Numbered from the stretch's first letter, positions 44,475-54,141 are shown. The stretch is 64,000 bases of DNA from Enterococcus silesiacus (GCA_001465115.1 CP013614.1:310001-374000); one strand, 5' to 3'. Made by a program: numbers and translations. The notes: a model not told the origin generated them from the letters alone.

Positions 44475-45302
44475 ATGTTAGGTCAAGTAAATCCAGTAGC
44501 ATTTAATCTTTTTGGAATATCTGTATACTGGTATGCAATAATTATTGTTTCAGGGATCGTACTAGCTGTTTGGCTAAGTAGTCGAGAAGCGGTTCGCGTC
44601 GGGTTAAAAGAAGACGATGTAATTGATTTTATGCTTTGGGGATTGCCGAGTGCGATTATTGGTGCCCGATTGTATTATGTGATTTTTCAGTGGCAGGACT
44701 ATGTAAATAATCCAATCGAGATTATCTTGACCAGAAATGGTGGTCTGGCAATTTATGGTGGCTTGATTGGTGGAGGACTGGCATTATTTTTCTTCACCAG
44801 ACATCGTTTTATTTCAACGTGGACATTTTTAGATATTGCAGCGCCAAGTGTGATTTTAGCACAAGGGATTGGACGCTGGGGAAACTTTATGAATCATGAA
44901 GCCTACGGTCCTGCAACAACGCGTGGCTTTCTAGAAGGGTTACATTTGCCAAAATTTATCATTGATAATATGAATATTGATGGGACGTACCATCAGCCAA
45001 CTTTTTTATATGAATCTATTTGGAATGTTTTAGGATTTATCGTATTGGTTCTTTTAAGGAAAAAGAAACATTTCTTAAAAGAAGGAGAAGTTGTTTTAAG
45101 CTATATCGTCTGGTATTCTTTCGGCCGTTTCTTTATTGAAGGCATGCGGACAGATAGTTTATATGCATTTGGCGATATTAGAGTTTCTCAACTATTTTCT
45201 CTAGTTCTATTCTTCGGTGCCATTGGACTTATGATCTTTCGACGTAAAAAAGGCTCAGTACCATTTTATGATCGTGAAAAAGGAATAAAAAAGGCTGTTT
45301 AG
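44475..45302 (+). CDS. lgt: Prolipoprotein diacylglyceryl transferase
   Basis: This 275-residue membrane enzyme has about seven segments and the Lgt signature GRWGNFMNHEAYG (near 137) with RTDSLYAFG near the end. It transfers diacylglycerol from phosphatidylglycerol to the lipobox Cys of prolipoproteins such as PstS above. AGGAGG precedes ATG 44475. It follows hprK, with a structured repeat in between. Confidence 0.96.
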   Translation: MLGQVNPVAFNLFGISVYWYAIIIVSGIVLAVWLSSREAVRVGLKEDDVIDFMLWGLPSAIIGARLYYVIFQWQDYVNNPIEIILTRNGGLAIYGGLIGGGLALFFFTRHRFISTWTFLDIAAPSVILAQGIGRWGNFMNHEAYGPATTRGFLEGLHLPKFIIDNMNIDGTYHQPTFLYESIWNVLGFIVLVLLRKKKHFLKEGEVVLSYIVWYSFGRFFIEGMRTDSLYAFGDIRVSQLFSLVLFFGAIGLMIFRRKKGSVPFYDREKGIKKAV

Positions 45303-45401
45303 AACTGCCTATTCTAGTTAAGCTATGTTAAAATGTTATGTGGGTATGAAAGTTATGAAATGAGTAATTTAGTTTGTTTATTTAAAGGAATAAGATACTG
45401 A

Positions 45402-45643
45402 GTAATCTAGCATTATTGAATCAGCTCTTCGGAAAGAAGATAAAAATTGAAGGAGTCAAAGAGCGACTCAATCAATTTTTCCTATTTTTCAGTCAGAGCT
45501 GGTCGAGCTTGTTCAGCTTTTCTATGATCTAGCTTCACCGAATCAGCTCTTCGGAAAAAAGATAAAAACTAAATGAGTCAAAGAGCGACTCAGTTATTTT
45601 TTTCTATTTTTCAGTCAGAGCTAAACGATTCGTTCAGCTTTTC
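45402..45643 (+). repeat. Structured repeat family A, two tandem units upstream of gpsA
   Basis: Units are about 45402-45523 and 45524-45643. In the second, CGAAT-c-AGCTCT (45539-45550) pairs with AGAGCT-aaacg-ATTCG (45617-45632), a different sequence from the pst units but the same layout. Central hairpins are AAAATTGA..GAGTC with GACTC..TCAATTTT in unit 1 and TGAGTC/GACTCA in unit 2. The array ends just before GAAAGGAG of gpsA. The remaining 100 bases after lgt are AT-rich without features. Confidence 0.82.
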
Positions 45644-45668
45644 TTATTTCGAAAGGAGATTTTCACCA

Positions 45669-46685
45669 ATGAAACAAAAAGTTGCGGTTTTAGGTCCTGG
45701 TTCGTGGGGAACTGCATTGGCTCAAGTTTTAGCAGAAAATGGTCATGAGGTTCGTATTTGGGGACATAATAAAGCACAGATTGATGAAATCAACAATTAC
45801 CACACGAATCGTCATTATCTTCCTGATCTGGTTATCCCAGAATCGATTCAAGGGAAGATGTCATTAGAGGAATGTATTCAAGATGCAGATGCAGTATTGT
45901 TTGTTGTTCCGACAAAAGCGATTCGTTCGGTCGCTCAAGAATTTACAGCGAAATGCAAGAATCAGCCGTTGATTATCCATGCTAGTAAAGGCTTGGAACA
46001 AGGTAGCCATAAACGAATCTCTGAGGTTTTGATGGAAGAAATTCCAGCAGAGAAAAGACACGGAGTGGTTGTTTTATCTGGTCCGAGTCATGCAGAAGAA
46101 GTCGCAGTTCATGATATTACAACGATTACTGCTGCAAGTGAGAGCTTAGCAGAAGCAACCTACGTACAGTCATTATTTATGAATGATTATTTTAGAATTT
46201 ATACTAATGATGATGTGATTGGTGTTGAAACTGGCGCGGCTTTGAAAAATATCATTGCCTTAGGTGCAGGTGCGATTCATGGATTAGGCTTTGGTGATGA
46301 TGCCAAAGCGGCGATCATGACACGTGGTTTAGCTGAAATCAGTCGTTTGGGTGTGGCAATGGGCGCAAATCCTTTAACGTTTATCGGTTTAAGTGGAGTT
46401 GGTGACTTAATCGTTACATGCACAAGTGTACATTCGCGTAATTGGCGTGCAGGAAATCTGCTTGGAAAAGGGCATAGTTTGGATGAAGTTCTTGAAAACA
46501 TGGGAATGATCGTTGAAGGTGTTTCAACAACCAAAGCAGCGTATGAGTTATCTCAACAGCTAAACGTTGAGATGCCAATTACAGAGGCAATTTATAAAGT
46601 GTTATATGAAGGACAAGATGTAAAACAAGCAGCAAAAGAAATTATGCTGCGTGATGGTAAAACAGAAAATGAATTTTCTATATAA
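45669..46685 (+). CDS. gpsA: NAD(P)-dependent glycerol-3-phosphate dehydrogenase
   Basis: This 338-residue protein has the Rossmann [20 protein letters not shown] at the start, SKGLEQGS near 108, and the catalytic Lys region [17 protein letters not shown] (near 190). It makes sn-glycerol-3-phosphate from dihydroxyacetone phosphate for lipid and teichoic acid synthesis. ATG 45669 has GAAAGGAG nine bases upstream; the frame upstream runs through the repeat and is not coding. Confidence 0.97.
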   Translation: MKQKVAVLGPGSWGTALAQVLAENGHEVRIWGHNKAQIDEINNYHTNRHYLPDLVIPESIQGKMSLEECIQDADAVLFVVPTKAIRSVAQEFTAKCKNQPLIIHASKGLEQGSHKRISEVLMEEIPAEKRHGVVVLSGPSHAEEVAVHDITTITAASESLAEATYVQSLFMNDYFRIYTNDDVIGVETGAALKNIIALGAGAIHGLGFGDDAKAAIMTRGLAEISRLGVAMGANPLTFIGLSGVGDLIVTCTSVHSRNWRAGNLLGKGHSLDEVLENMGMIVEGVSTTKAAYELSQQLNVEMPITEAIYKVLYEGQDVKQAAKEIMLRDGKTENEFSI

Positions 46686-46706
46686 TTTTTTAGGAGGCCA
46701 ATAGGC

Positions 46707-47603
46707 ATGAAAGTAAAAAAAGCGGTTATTCCAGCAGCTGGACTGGGAACAAGATTTTTACCAGCAACAAAAGCAATGGCAAAAGAAATGCTGCCGATTG
46801 TAGATAAACCAACGATTCAATTTATCGTGGAAGAAGCTCTAGCTTCAGGAATCGAAGACATTTTGATCGTCACGGGAAAAGCAAAACGTCCGATTGAAGA
46901 TCATTTTGATGCAAACTTTGAATTAGAAAGTAATCTTCGTGAAAAAAATAAAACAGATCTCTTGAAATTAGTAGAAGAAACGACAGATGTCAATCTTCAC
47001 TTTATTCGTCAATCTCATCCAAAAGGCTTAGGACATGCTGTTTTACAAGCCAAAGCATTTGTTGGCAATGAACCGTTTGTTGTGATGCTTGGTGATGATA
47101 TCATGGAAGACAAAATACCTTTGTCAAAACAATTGATGAATGATTATGAAGAAACACATGCATCTACTATTGCTGTAATGAAAGTCCCACATGAAGAAAC
47201 GTCAAAATATGGCATCATCAATCCGGAAGCGGAAGTTTCTAAGGGCTTGTACAATGTCAATAATTTTGTTGAAAAGCCAACACCTGAAGAGGCGCCAAGT
47301 GATTTAGCGATCATTGGTCGTTACTTGTTAACACCCGAAATTTTCCACGTGTTAGAATCACAAGAACCAGGTGCTGGTGGTGAAATCCAGTTAACGGATG
47401 CCATTGATACATTGAATAAAACGCAACGTGTCTTTGCTCGTGAGTTTACTGGCAAACGTTATGATGTAGGCGATAAGTTTGGCTTTATGAAAACGAGTAT
47501 TGAGTATGGATTAGTTCACCCAGAAGTGAAGGATAACCTACGTGAGTACATTATTGAACTAGGCGCTGAACTTGCTAAAGAAGATGCACCTAAAAATAAA
47601 TAA
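46707..47603 (+). CDS. galU: UTP-glucose-1-phosphate uridylyltransferase
   Basis: The 298 residues carry the nucleotidyltransferase start [21 protein letters not shown] and GalU motifs [10 protein letters not shown] (near 130) and [12 protein letters not shown] (near 190). It forms UDP-glucose for glycolipids, teichoic acids and polysaccharide. It follows gpsA by 21 bases with TAGGAGG. Confidence 0.96.
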   Translation: MKVKKAVIPAAGLGTRFLPATKAMAKEMLPIVDKPTIQFIVEEALASGIEDILIVTGKAKRPIEDHFDANFELESNLREKNKTDLLKLVEETTDVNLHFIRQSHPKGLGHAVLQAKAFVGNEPFVVMLGDDIMEDKIPLSKQLMNDYEETHASTIAVMKVPHEETSKYGIINPEAEVSKGLYNVNNFVEKPTPEEAPSDLAIIGRYLLTPEIFHVLESQEPGAGGEIQLTDAIDTLNKTQRVFAREFTGKRYDVGDKFGFMKTSIEYGLVHPEVKDNLREYIIELGAELAKEDAPKNK

Positions 47604-47637
47604 ACGAAAATGAGTGATATGATCTTTTTCATTTAAA

Positions 47638-47668
47638 GGCAGAGCAAAATTTGTTCTGTCTTTTTTTA
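47638..47668 (+). terminator. Terminator of hprK-lgt-gpsA-galU
   Basis: GGCAGAGC pairs with GTTCTGTC (wobbles allowed) across seven bases and is followed by eight T. Confidence 0.75.
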
Positions 47669-47819
47669 TAAATTACAATCAAGATTTTTGAAAGTCTCAG
47701 TAGAGACTTAGGCTATAAATTGGTATAATTAAGATAACAAAGCTAACTGAATGATTTGTGAAAAAGAGCGGTTGGTGTTATTCTAAGAACATGGAATAAT
47801 TGATGGAAGGAGCAAGAAT

Positions 47820-48263
47820 ATGACAGGTGGAGAGGTTGCAGCGATTATTGCAGCAGTGGCGTTTGCTGTATTAGTAGTGTTTATTGTTTTAGTATTGCTA
47901 AAAATCGGAAAAACGGTGGAAAGAGTTACGACCACAGTTGACGAAGCAAATAAAACGATTGAGATTGTAACAAAAGATGTAGATATTTTATCTAGACAGG
48001 TAGAGGGACTTTTGGTAAAAAGTAATGAGTTGCTAGACGATGTCAATAAGAAAGTAGCAACAATTGATCCATTATTTGCTGCAGTGGCAGATTTGAGTGA
48101 AAGTGTTTCAGAACTAAACTATTCTAGTCGAAATTTACTTGGAAAAGTTGGCTCTGTAGGGAAGACAACAGCCAAAGCAGGTGTTGTCAGCAAAGTGGGT
48201 GGAGCGGCTTTTAGGGCATTTCGTCCCAAAAAATCATCAAAAACAAGTGAAACAACCAAATAA
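47820..48263 (+). CDS. DUF948 membrane-anchored coiled-coil protein
   Basis: This 147-residue protein has one N-terminal membrane segment (about 5-28) and then a heptad-rich region with the DUF948 pattern (VDEANKTIEIVTKDVDILSRQVEGLL split by hydrophobic repeats). The C-terminus is basic. Homologues sit beside YtxH-domain stress proteins, as here. The function is unknown. Confidence 0.8.
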   Translation: MTGGEVAAIIAAVAFAVLVVFIVLVLLKIGKTVERVTTTVDEANKTIEIVTKDVDILSRQVEGLLVKSNELLDDVNKKVATIDPLFAAVADLSESVSELNYSSRNLLGKVGSVGKTTAKAGVVSKVGGAAFRAFRPKKSSKTSETTK

Positions 48264-48286
48264 TAAAAGATAATGGAGGAATAAAC

Positions 48287-48877
48287 ATGGCGAAAAAAGG
48301 TGGCTTTTTTTTAGGAGCAATTATTGGTGGAACGGCAGCAGCGGTGGCAGCACTTTTATTGGCACCAAAATCAGGTAAAGAATTACGTGAAGATTTAGCA
48401 AACCAAGCAGATGATTTTAAAGACAAAGCAACGGATTATACAGATTACGCTGTACAAAAAGGTTCTGAATTATCATCAATTGCTAAAGATAAAGCGAGTG
48501 TGTTAGGTGAGCAAGCAGGTGATTTAGCTGGGAATGTAAAAGATAAGACAAAAGATTCTCTTGATAAAGCTCAAGGTGTTTCAGATACGGTATTGGAATC
48601 CTTTAAAAAACAAACTGGCGATTTATCTGATCGCTTTAAGAAAACGGCTAAAGACGTCAATGATCAAGTGGACGAATTAGGCGATATCGCAGAAGACGCC
48701 TCTGATGATATTTTTATAGACGTTAAAGAATCTGCAAAAAAAGCCAAAGAAACTGTTTCTGAAGGTGTTGCTGAAGCAAAAGAAGTAACGAAAGATGTTC
48801 CGGAAAAAGCAGAAGACGCAAAAGAAGATACCAAAAAAGCGGTTAAAGAAACAATAGAAGACGTTAAAGGTAAATAG
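48287..48877 (+). CDS. YtxH-domain stress-type protein
   Basis: The 196 residues start with a membrane-proximal YtxH domain (FFLGAIIGGTAAAVAALLLAPKSGKELR) followed by a long Lys/Asp/Ala-rich amphipathic repeat similar to LEA-like proteins (DKASVLGEQAGDLAG, KDKTKDSLDKAQ, KKAKETVSEGVAEAK). It shares an operon with the DUF948 gene, 23 bases apart. Related B. subtilis proteins belong to the general stress regulon, but regulation here is not visible. Confidence 0.82.
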   Translation: MAKKGGFFLGAIIGGTAAAVAALLLAPKSGKELREDLANQADDFKDKATDYTDYAVQKGSELSSIAKDKASVLGEQAGDLAGNVKDKTKDSLDKAQGVSDTVLESFKKQTGDLSDRFKKTAKDVNDQVDELGDIAEDASDDIFIDVKESAKKAKETVSEGVAEAKEVTKDVPEKAEDAKEDTKKAVKETIEDVKGK

Positions 48878-48885
48878 AGCAAATG

Positions 48886-48931
48886 AAAAAACAAAGCCAA
48901 CATTCCAATTGGGATGCAGGCTTTGTTTTTT
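48886..48931. terminator. Bidirectional terminator between ytxH-like gene and pepQ
   Basis: AAAACAAAGCC pairs with GGCTTTGTTTT, with an inner CATTCC-AATT-GGGATG hairpin and A/T runs on both sides. Confidence 0.9.
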
Positions 48932-48938
48932 GTTATGA

Positions 48939-50039
48939 TCAATTGAAGATCATTAAGTCTTTTGGTGTTTTTGTAAAAGCTTCACAGCCGGATTGTGTGA
49001 CATGTAAGCAATCTTCAATACGTACTCCGACTTGGTTAGGAATGTAGATGCCAGGTTCAATAGAAAAACACATACCCTCTTCGATAACTAAGTCATTTCC
49101 TGTCACAAGTGAAGGGTATTCATGGACAGTCGTTCCGATCCCGTGGCCTAATCGGTGATTGAAATATTCACCATAGCCGTAACCGCTAATAACACCGCGA
49201 GCAACTTCATCTAATTCGCCAGCTGTGACACCTGGTTTTACAGCGTCCATTGCTTTTAATTGGGCTTCTAAAACGATGGAGTAGATTTCTTTTTGGAAAT
49301 CTGTCGGCTCTTTGTAGGCAACTGTTCGAGTAACGTCACTGCAGTAGCCATTGTAAACAACACCTAAATCAAATAAAACAAAGTCGTGTTTTTCAACAGC
49401 TGTACTGCCTGGATTTCCATGAGGACTTGCAGCATTTGTTCCTGTTAGTACTAAAGTATCAAAACTCATTGAACGAATGCCTTGACGTTTTAGTTGATAC
49501 TCGATTTCTGCTAATATTTCTTGTTCTTTAGCGCCTTCTTGAATGGCTTTAAAGCCGATCTCTAAGGCAACATCAGCCCAATTACCGGCTTCCATAAGCG
49601 TAGAAATTTCAGAAGGAGTTTTTAGCAATTGTAATTTTTCAATGATGGGTGTAACGTTTGCTGAGAAATCACTGGCTGGGAAATAATGATTTAAACGATC
49701 AAAACGAGCAACAGTTAAAGCATCTTTCTCTGTTGCGATTTTAGTTGGTGTTTCATTTTTTTTGATGAGTTGAGCAATTTTTTCCCAAGGATTCTCGCTA
49801 TCTAGGTAGCCATAGACTGGATAATTCCATGAACTATTTGCTGCATCTTCCACTTCTAACGCTGGTGTAAATAAAAAAGGGTCATGATTTAATGAAATAA
49901 ATAAGGCTAAAACCCGTTCATGAGGATCGCTTTTATAGCCTGAAAAGTAGGCAATATGCCCAGGATCACTAATATAAGTAAGATCAGTGTTCGTGTCGGC
50001 CATCCATTTTTTTAGTTCATTGATTTTTTCTTGGTTCAT
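48939..50039 (-). CDS. pepQ: Xaa-Pro dipeptidase (M24 family)
   Basis: This 366-residue protein has a creatinase-like N-domain and an M24 pita-bread catalytic domain with the metal ligands Asp (FDLGVVYNGYCSD), His (HRLGHGIG) and Glu (SIEPGIY and GVRIEDCL). It cleaves dipeptides with C-terminal proline. ATG 50039 has AAAGGA upstream on the minus strand; the longer frame lacks a site. The divergent pepQ/ccpA order is typical of lactic acid bacteria. Confidence 0.92.
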   Translation of the reverse strand: MNQEKINELKKWMADTNTDLTYISDPGHIAYFSGYKSDPHERVLALFISLNHDPFLFTPALEVEDAANSSWNYPVYGYLDSENPWEKIAQLIKKNETPTKIATEKDALTVARFDRLNHYFPASDFSANVTPIIEKLQLLKTPSEISTLMEAGNWADVALEIGFKAIQEGAKEQEILAEIEYQLKRQGIRSMSFDTLVLTGTNAASPHGNPGSTAVEKHDFVLFDLGVVYNGYCSDVTRTVAYKEPTDFQKEIYSIVLEAQLKAMDAVKPGVTAGELDEVARGVISGYGYGEYFNHRLGHGIGTTVHEYPSLVTGNDLVIEEGMCFSIEPGIYIPNQVGVRIEDCLHVTQSGCEAFTKTPKDLMIFN

Positions 50040-50150
50040 AGATATCCTTCTTTCTTTTAAAACTATTACACTAAAAAGCATAGCTTTATCATACCATGAA
50101 ATGAGCTAAAGTGCTTTTTGAAATATAAAGTAAATTTTCATGAAAATAGG

Positions 50151-50215
50151 ATAAAACGGTTGCAAAAATAAAAAAACTCTGCTATTCTTATTGAGAAATG
50201 TAAACAGCGTTTTCA
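50151..50215 (+). promoter_or_regulatory. ccpA promoter with cre-like sites
   Basis: TTGCAA (50160-50165), 17 bases and TATTCT (50183-50188) with an upstream TGC form the promoter. ATAAAACGGTTGCA (50151-50164) matches 12 of 14 cre positions and overlaps the -35. A second, weaker half-match (AGCGTTTTCA, to 50215) lies in the leader. Autoregulation by CcpA is likely but inferred. Confidence 0.65.
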
Positions 50216-50253
50216 GAAAATGAAGACAACTATAAATATTTAGGAGAATAGAC

Positions 50254-51255
50254 ATGGAAAAACAAACAATTACAATTTATGATGTTGCACGTGAAGCAAA
50301 TGTATCCATGGCGACTGTATCTCGTGTAGTCAATGGCAATCCCAATGTAAAACCTGCTACACGCAAAAAAGTGTTAGAAGTGATTGACCGCTTAGATTAC
50401 CGTCCCAATGCTGTCGCTCGTGGTTTAGCAAGTAAAAAGACAACAACTGTGGGTGTGATCATTCCTGATGTTAGCAATATCTTTTTTGCTTCGTTAGCTC
50501 GAGGGATCGATGATGTTGCAACAATGTATAAATACAACATTATTTTAGCGAACTCTGACAGTAATGATCAAAAAGAAGTCAATGTACTGAATAATCTTTT
50601 GGCTAAACAAGTTGATGGAATCATTTTTATGGGTCACCATATTACAGATGAAATCCGTGGCGAGTTTTCTCGTTCTAAAACTCCTGTTGTTCTGGCTGGT
50701 TCGATTGATCCAGATGAACAAGTAGGTAGTGTAAATATTGATTATGCGGAAGCGACAAAAGATGCAACGAATTTATTGGCTAAAAACGGCAATAAAAAAA
50801 TTGCTTTTGTCAGCGGTGCATTGATCGATCCAATCAATGGTCAAAACCGTATTAAAGGCTATAAAGAAGCTTTAGCTGATAATGGTTTAACCTATAATGA
50901 AGGTTTGATTTTTGAATCTGAGTATAAATTTAAAGCAGGTATCTCATTAGCTGAACGTATCCGTAACAGTGGGGCGACAGCCGCTTATGTGACGGACGAT
51001 GAACTGGCTATCGGTTTATTGGATGGCATGATTGATGCTGGTGTGAAAGTACCAGAAGAGTTTGAAATCATTACAAGCAATAACTCATTACTAACCGAAG
51101 TTGCTCGTCCGCGTCTTTCAAGCGTGACACAACCATTATATGATATCGGTGCTGTAGCAATGCGTTTATTGACAAAATTAATGAATAAAGAAGAAATCGA
51201 AGATAAGACAGTTATCTTGCCATATGGTATAGATCAAAAAGATTCAACTAAATAA
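50254..51255 (+). CDS. ccpA: Catabolite control protein A
   Basis: This 333-residue LacI-family protein has an HTH (TIYDVAREANVSMATVSRVVNG, 6-27), hinge helix (YRPNAVARGLASKKT) and a periplasmic-binding-like core that docks HPr-Ser46-P. Sequence, length and the divergent pepQ neighbour identify CcpA. It represses or activates carbon genes through cre sites. It starts at ATG 50254 with TTAGGAG. Confidence 0.97.
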   Translation: MEKQTITIYDVAREANVSMATVSRVVNGNPNVKPATRKKVLEVIDRLDYRPNAVARGLASKKTTTVGVIIPDVSNIFFASLARGIDDVATMYKYNIILANSDSNDQKEVNVLNNLLAKQVDGIIFMGHHITDEIRGEFSRSKTPVVLAGSIDPDEQVGSVNIDYAEATKDATNLLAKNGNKKIAFVSGALIDPINGQNRIKGYKEALADNGLTYNEGLIFESEYKFKAGISLAERIRNSGATAAYVTDDELAIGLLDGMIDAGVKVPEEFEIITSNNSLLTEVARPRLSSVTQPLYDIGAVAMRLLTKLMNKEEIEDKTVILPYGIDQKDSTK

Positions 51256-51263
51256 CACAGATG

Positions 51264-51297
51264 ACCCCACAAAATGAAATTGTTTTGTGGGGTTTTT
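51264..51297 (+). terminator. Terminator of ccpA
   Basis: ACCCCACAAAA pairs with TTTTGTGGGGT across eight bases and is followed by TTTTT. Confidence 0.93.
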
Positions 51298-51321
51298 ATT
51301 TCTCTGATAGAAATATTGCTA

Positions 51322-51486
51322 ATAAAAATGGCTCTTTGTCAACTAATGTTGGTAATGATTTCCCCTTTTGATTGGTTTTCGTCGACTTAATTCTAAAGGA
51401 TATCAGGGTGTCTTTTCTATTATTTTGCATTAAAAAAGATGCCGGTGATTTCTCACCAACATCAGAAAGTATAGAGCCATAAAAAT
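51322..51486. mobile_element. 149-bp ISL3-like non-autonomous element (MITE) with target duplication
   Basis: GGCTCT at 51330 and AGAGCC ending at 51478 bound the element. The inner 24 bases match inverted at 17 positions, including GGCTCT and TGTTGGT. The flanks ATAAAAAT (51322-51329) and ATAAAAAT (51479-51486) are an exact eight-base duplication, the size made by ISL3-family transposases. No coding frame is present. It sits between the ccpA and PBP terminators. Confidence 0.75.
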
Positions 51487-51489
51487 ACC

Positions 51490-51530
51490 GACCTCCAAAA
51501 GTTAGATTTTTGGTCTAACTTTTGGAGGTC
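51490..51530 (-). terminator. Terminator of the class A PBP gene
   Basis: A perfect 17-bp inverted repeat (GACCTCCAAAAGTTAGA and complement) with a seven-base loop. On the minus strand it is followed by GTATTTTTAT. Confidence 0.8.
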
Positions 51531-51554
51531 GATTCACCAACTGTCTTCTTTTTA

Positions 51555-53978
51555 TTAATTATTATTTTCTTTTTTATCGTCTTCTTTTTTCTTCTCTTCT
51601 TTTTTCTCAGAAGAAGAAGGAGTGGTTGTTGAACCAGAGTTTGAAGATGACGGGGGAGATGTTGCGTAACGCCCCCAATAGGCACTATAATTTGCATCTG
51701 ATCCGCCATAGCCAAATTTGTATTGGCTTTTTGGAGCGCCATCTTTTGCATAGAAAGATTCGACGTTTGGTCCAGGAGCAGTGTAAGTTCCGCCATTATA
51801 CGTAAATGTTCCAGGCTTTTCTCCTGTGAAGCTTGACACGTTGGATTTGATTACGTCATTTGAAAGGGTGAATTTTTCACCAACACCGAATAGATCAGGT
51901 CTGACAGAATAGATTGCATTTGCTAAGTTGGCAAGATACGTACTGTTTTGATCGCCGCTGTTTGGACTCATAGCCGTGGGTATATCATAACCTGTCCATG
52001 AACCTAATGTGATCGTTGGTGTAGAAACAACTAACCAAGCATCTTTGTATAAATCTGTTGTTCCTGTTTTACCGATCCAGTCAACGCTTCCAAAAGCAGG
52101 ATTAAGACCATTGATCATATTTTTAAACGGAGTAGTTATTTTTGAATCTAAGACAGAACGCATCATGTCATTCATGATTGAAGCAGTTGCTTCAGAGTAT
52201 ACTTGAACAGGTGCTTCTTTATGTTCATAAATCACTTTGCCGCTATTGTCAGTAATTTTTTCAATCATATAGCCTTTTTGATATTTCCCTTTGTTTGCTA
52301 AGGTTTGAAAACCGTTCGTTTGGGTAAGGACGGTTGCTTCAACCGCACCTAATGGAGCTGATTGATAAGACCAAGCATCACTTGCGGGGTAGTTCATTTT
52401 ACTAAGATAGTTATTATAAGAGAAATTGTCGTCACCCATTTGTGTTTTCATCGCTTCATTTAAATGGTAGACAGGAATATTATAGGACCATTCTAACGAA
52501 TGACGCACGGTATCAAAGGTATTGGTTCCAGAATTTGTCGCATTGGTTAACTCTCCGCCACCTTTATAAGAAGTAGGGTAATTCGCCAAACGACTTTCTG
52601 ATCCGATCATTCCTTGGTCAATTGCAGGGCCGTAAACTGAAATAGGTTTAATGGTAGAACCAACTTGGCGTAAGGTGTCTAAGGCATGATTACTTTGACT
52701 GATATTATAATCTCGACCTGCCACAAAACCAATGATTCTCCCAGTTTTATTATCCATCAAAACATTCCCTGTTTCGACGAGTCCGGCGCCGTATCCATCA
52801 TCAAGCATGTATCCATAATTTGCCACAGCGTTTTGCATGGTATCATAAACACCCTGATCGATTGTTGATTGAATCGTGTAGCCACGATTTTGGATTTCTT
52901 TTCGCGCTTGGTCTTCATATTGAGAAAGGCCTAATGTGTCTAGTGTTTCTTTTTTCACGCCGGCTTTTTCTATATTGATATCCATTATTTCGCTGACTGC
53001 TTGTTCCAATACAGCATAGTACAAATAGCCTTCAGTGTTTTGATTTGATTCTTGCTGTGGTTGAAAGTCTTGTTTTAAATCATAACTTTTCGCTGCTTCA
53101 TATTCTTCTTTTGTAATAGCTTTTTCACGATACATACTGAATAAAACAAAGTCTTTACGTTTCATTCCATAGGCCAAATTTTCATCAGCTTTCAACGCCC
53201 CAGTATTGCTATAAGGGGTATAAATGATTGGGCTTTGCGGAAGTCCAGCGATAAAGGCTGCTTGCGGAAGCGTTAAGTCATTGGCACTTTTGCCAAATAG
53301 TCCTTTGGCTGCTTCTTCAACACCAGCAATATTTTCACCTTTGTTATTACGGCCAAAAGGGGAAACATTTAGATAAGTAGTCACGATCTCATCTTTTGAA
53401 AAATACTTCTCAATACGATAAGCTAGCAAAATTTCATTGGCTTTTCGTTTGAACGTTGTTTCATCTGTCAAGATTTGTTGTTTAACTAACTGTTGTGTCA
53501 GTGTTGATCCTCCAGATGAGCCGCCCATACCTGTTGCATCTGAAACCAAAGCACGTATAACAGCCTTTGGAACGACACCTTTATGTTCTTCAAAATATTC
53601 ATCCTCAGTAGAAATGATGGCTTTTTTCAGCAATGGAGAGATATGTTCTCCATCAACTCTTGTTCTGACAAGGTCAGATTTGATCATAGCAATATTGGTT
53701 CCGTCAGCATAAGTCATTCGTGAGACTTCTGTGATATCACTGATCTCAGTCTGGAGTTCTTCTTTTGTCGGTGGTTGAGTATCTTCAACTAGAAATGCAA
53801 AATAGCCCATACCGATCCCCATGCCTAAAGCACCACCTAAAAGTAGGACAACGACTGCAAAGACAAATAATGATTGCAGTACCCGAATCACTACATTTAT
53901 AATCAAAAAAATCTTTTTCTTTTCTGGTACTTTATTAGAATGTTGTTCCGTTCTGTGGGAATTATCCTGATTGTCCAA
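51555..53978 (-). CDS. pbpZ: Class A penicillin-binding protein
   Basis: About 807 residues: short cytoplasmic start, one membrane anchor (about 25-55), glycosyltransferase-51 domain (STEDEYFEEHKG, GGSTLTQQLVKQQ) and transpeptidase domain with STIKP (SxxK), WSYNIP (SxN) and KTGTTD. It ends in a low-complexity Ser/Glu/Lys tail. It polymerises and cross-links peptidoglycan. The ATG at 54005 lies only about 10 bases past a TATAAT; TTG 53978 has GAGGTG six bases upstream and is preferred. The name rests on position beside ccpA. Confidence 0.88.
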   Translation of the reverse strand: MDNQDNSHRTEQHSNKVPEKKKIFLIINVVIRVLQSLFVFAVVVLLLGGALGMGIGMGYFAFLVEDTQPPTKEELQTEISDITEVSRMTYADGTNIAMIKSDLVRTRVDGEHISPLLKKAIISTEDEYFEEHKGVVPKAVIRALVSDATGMGGSSGGSTLTQQLVKQQILTDETTFKRKANEILLAYRIEKYFSKDEIVTTYLNVSPFGRNNKGENIAGVEEAAKGLFGKSANDLTLPQAAFIAGLPQSPIIYTPYSNTGALKADENLAYGMKRKDFVLFSMYREKAITKEEYEAAKSYDLKQDFQPQQESNQNTEGYLYYAVLEQAVSEIMDINIEKAGVKKETLDTLGLSQYEDQARKEIQNRGYTIQSTIDQGVYDTMQNAVANYGYMLDDGYGAGLVETGNVLMDNKTGRIIGFVAGRDYNISQSNHALDTLRQVGSTIKPISVYGPAIDQGMIGSESRLANYPTSYKGGGELTNATNSGTNTFDTVRHSLEWSYNIPVYHLNEAMKTQMGDDNFSYNNYLSKMNYPASDAWSYQSAPLGAVEATVLTQTNGFQTLANKGKYQKGYMIEKITDNSGKVIYEHKEAPVQVYSEATASIMNDMMRSVLDSKITTPFKNMINGLNPAFGSVDWIGKTGTTDLYKDAWLVVSTPTITLGSWTGYDIPTAMSPNSGDQNSTYLANLANAIYSVRPDLFGVGEKFTLSNDVIKSNVSSFTGEKPGTFTYNGGTYTAPGPNVESFYAKDGAPKSQYKFGYGGSDANYSAYWGRYATSPPSSSNSGSTTTPSSSEKKEEKKKEDDKKENNN

Positions 53979-54014
53979 AAGCTTCACCTCAATAAAATGA
54001 TACATTCCGTGATA

Positions 54015-54020
54015 TTATAG
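54015..54020 (-). promoter_or_regulatory. -10 box of the PBP gene
   Basis: On the minus strand TATAAT lies near 54020-54015, so transcription would start within about ten bases of the ATG at 54005. This argues for the downstream TTG start. Confidence 0.4.
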
Positions 54021-54141
54021 CAAAAAAAATCTATTATGAACAGTTGTTCAGGTATTTATAGGGATTTAATCAAAAAAACTTAATATAAACTTGTGAAAAG
54101 TTTGGAGTCATCCTTGTTGTTGCGCTTAAGTCTATTGTTTG

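Noticed and set aside
45573..45668. N-terminal extension of gpsA
   Set aside because: It is translated repeat sequence; GAAAGGAG and the Rossmann start place the true ATG at 45669.
53979..54005. ATG start for the class A PBP
   Set aside because: A TATAAT only about 10 bases upstream leaves no room for a leader or ribosome binding site; TTG 53978 has GAGGTG at six bases.
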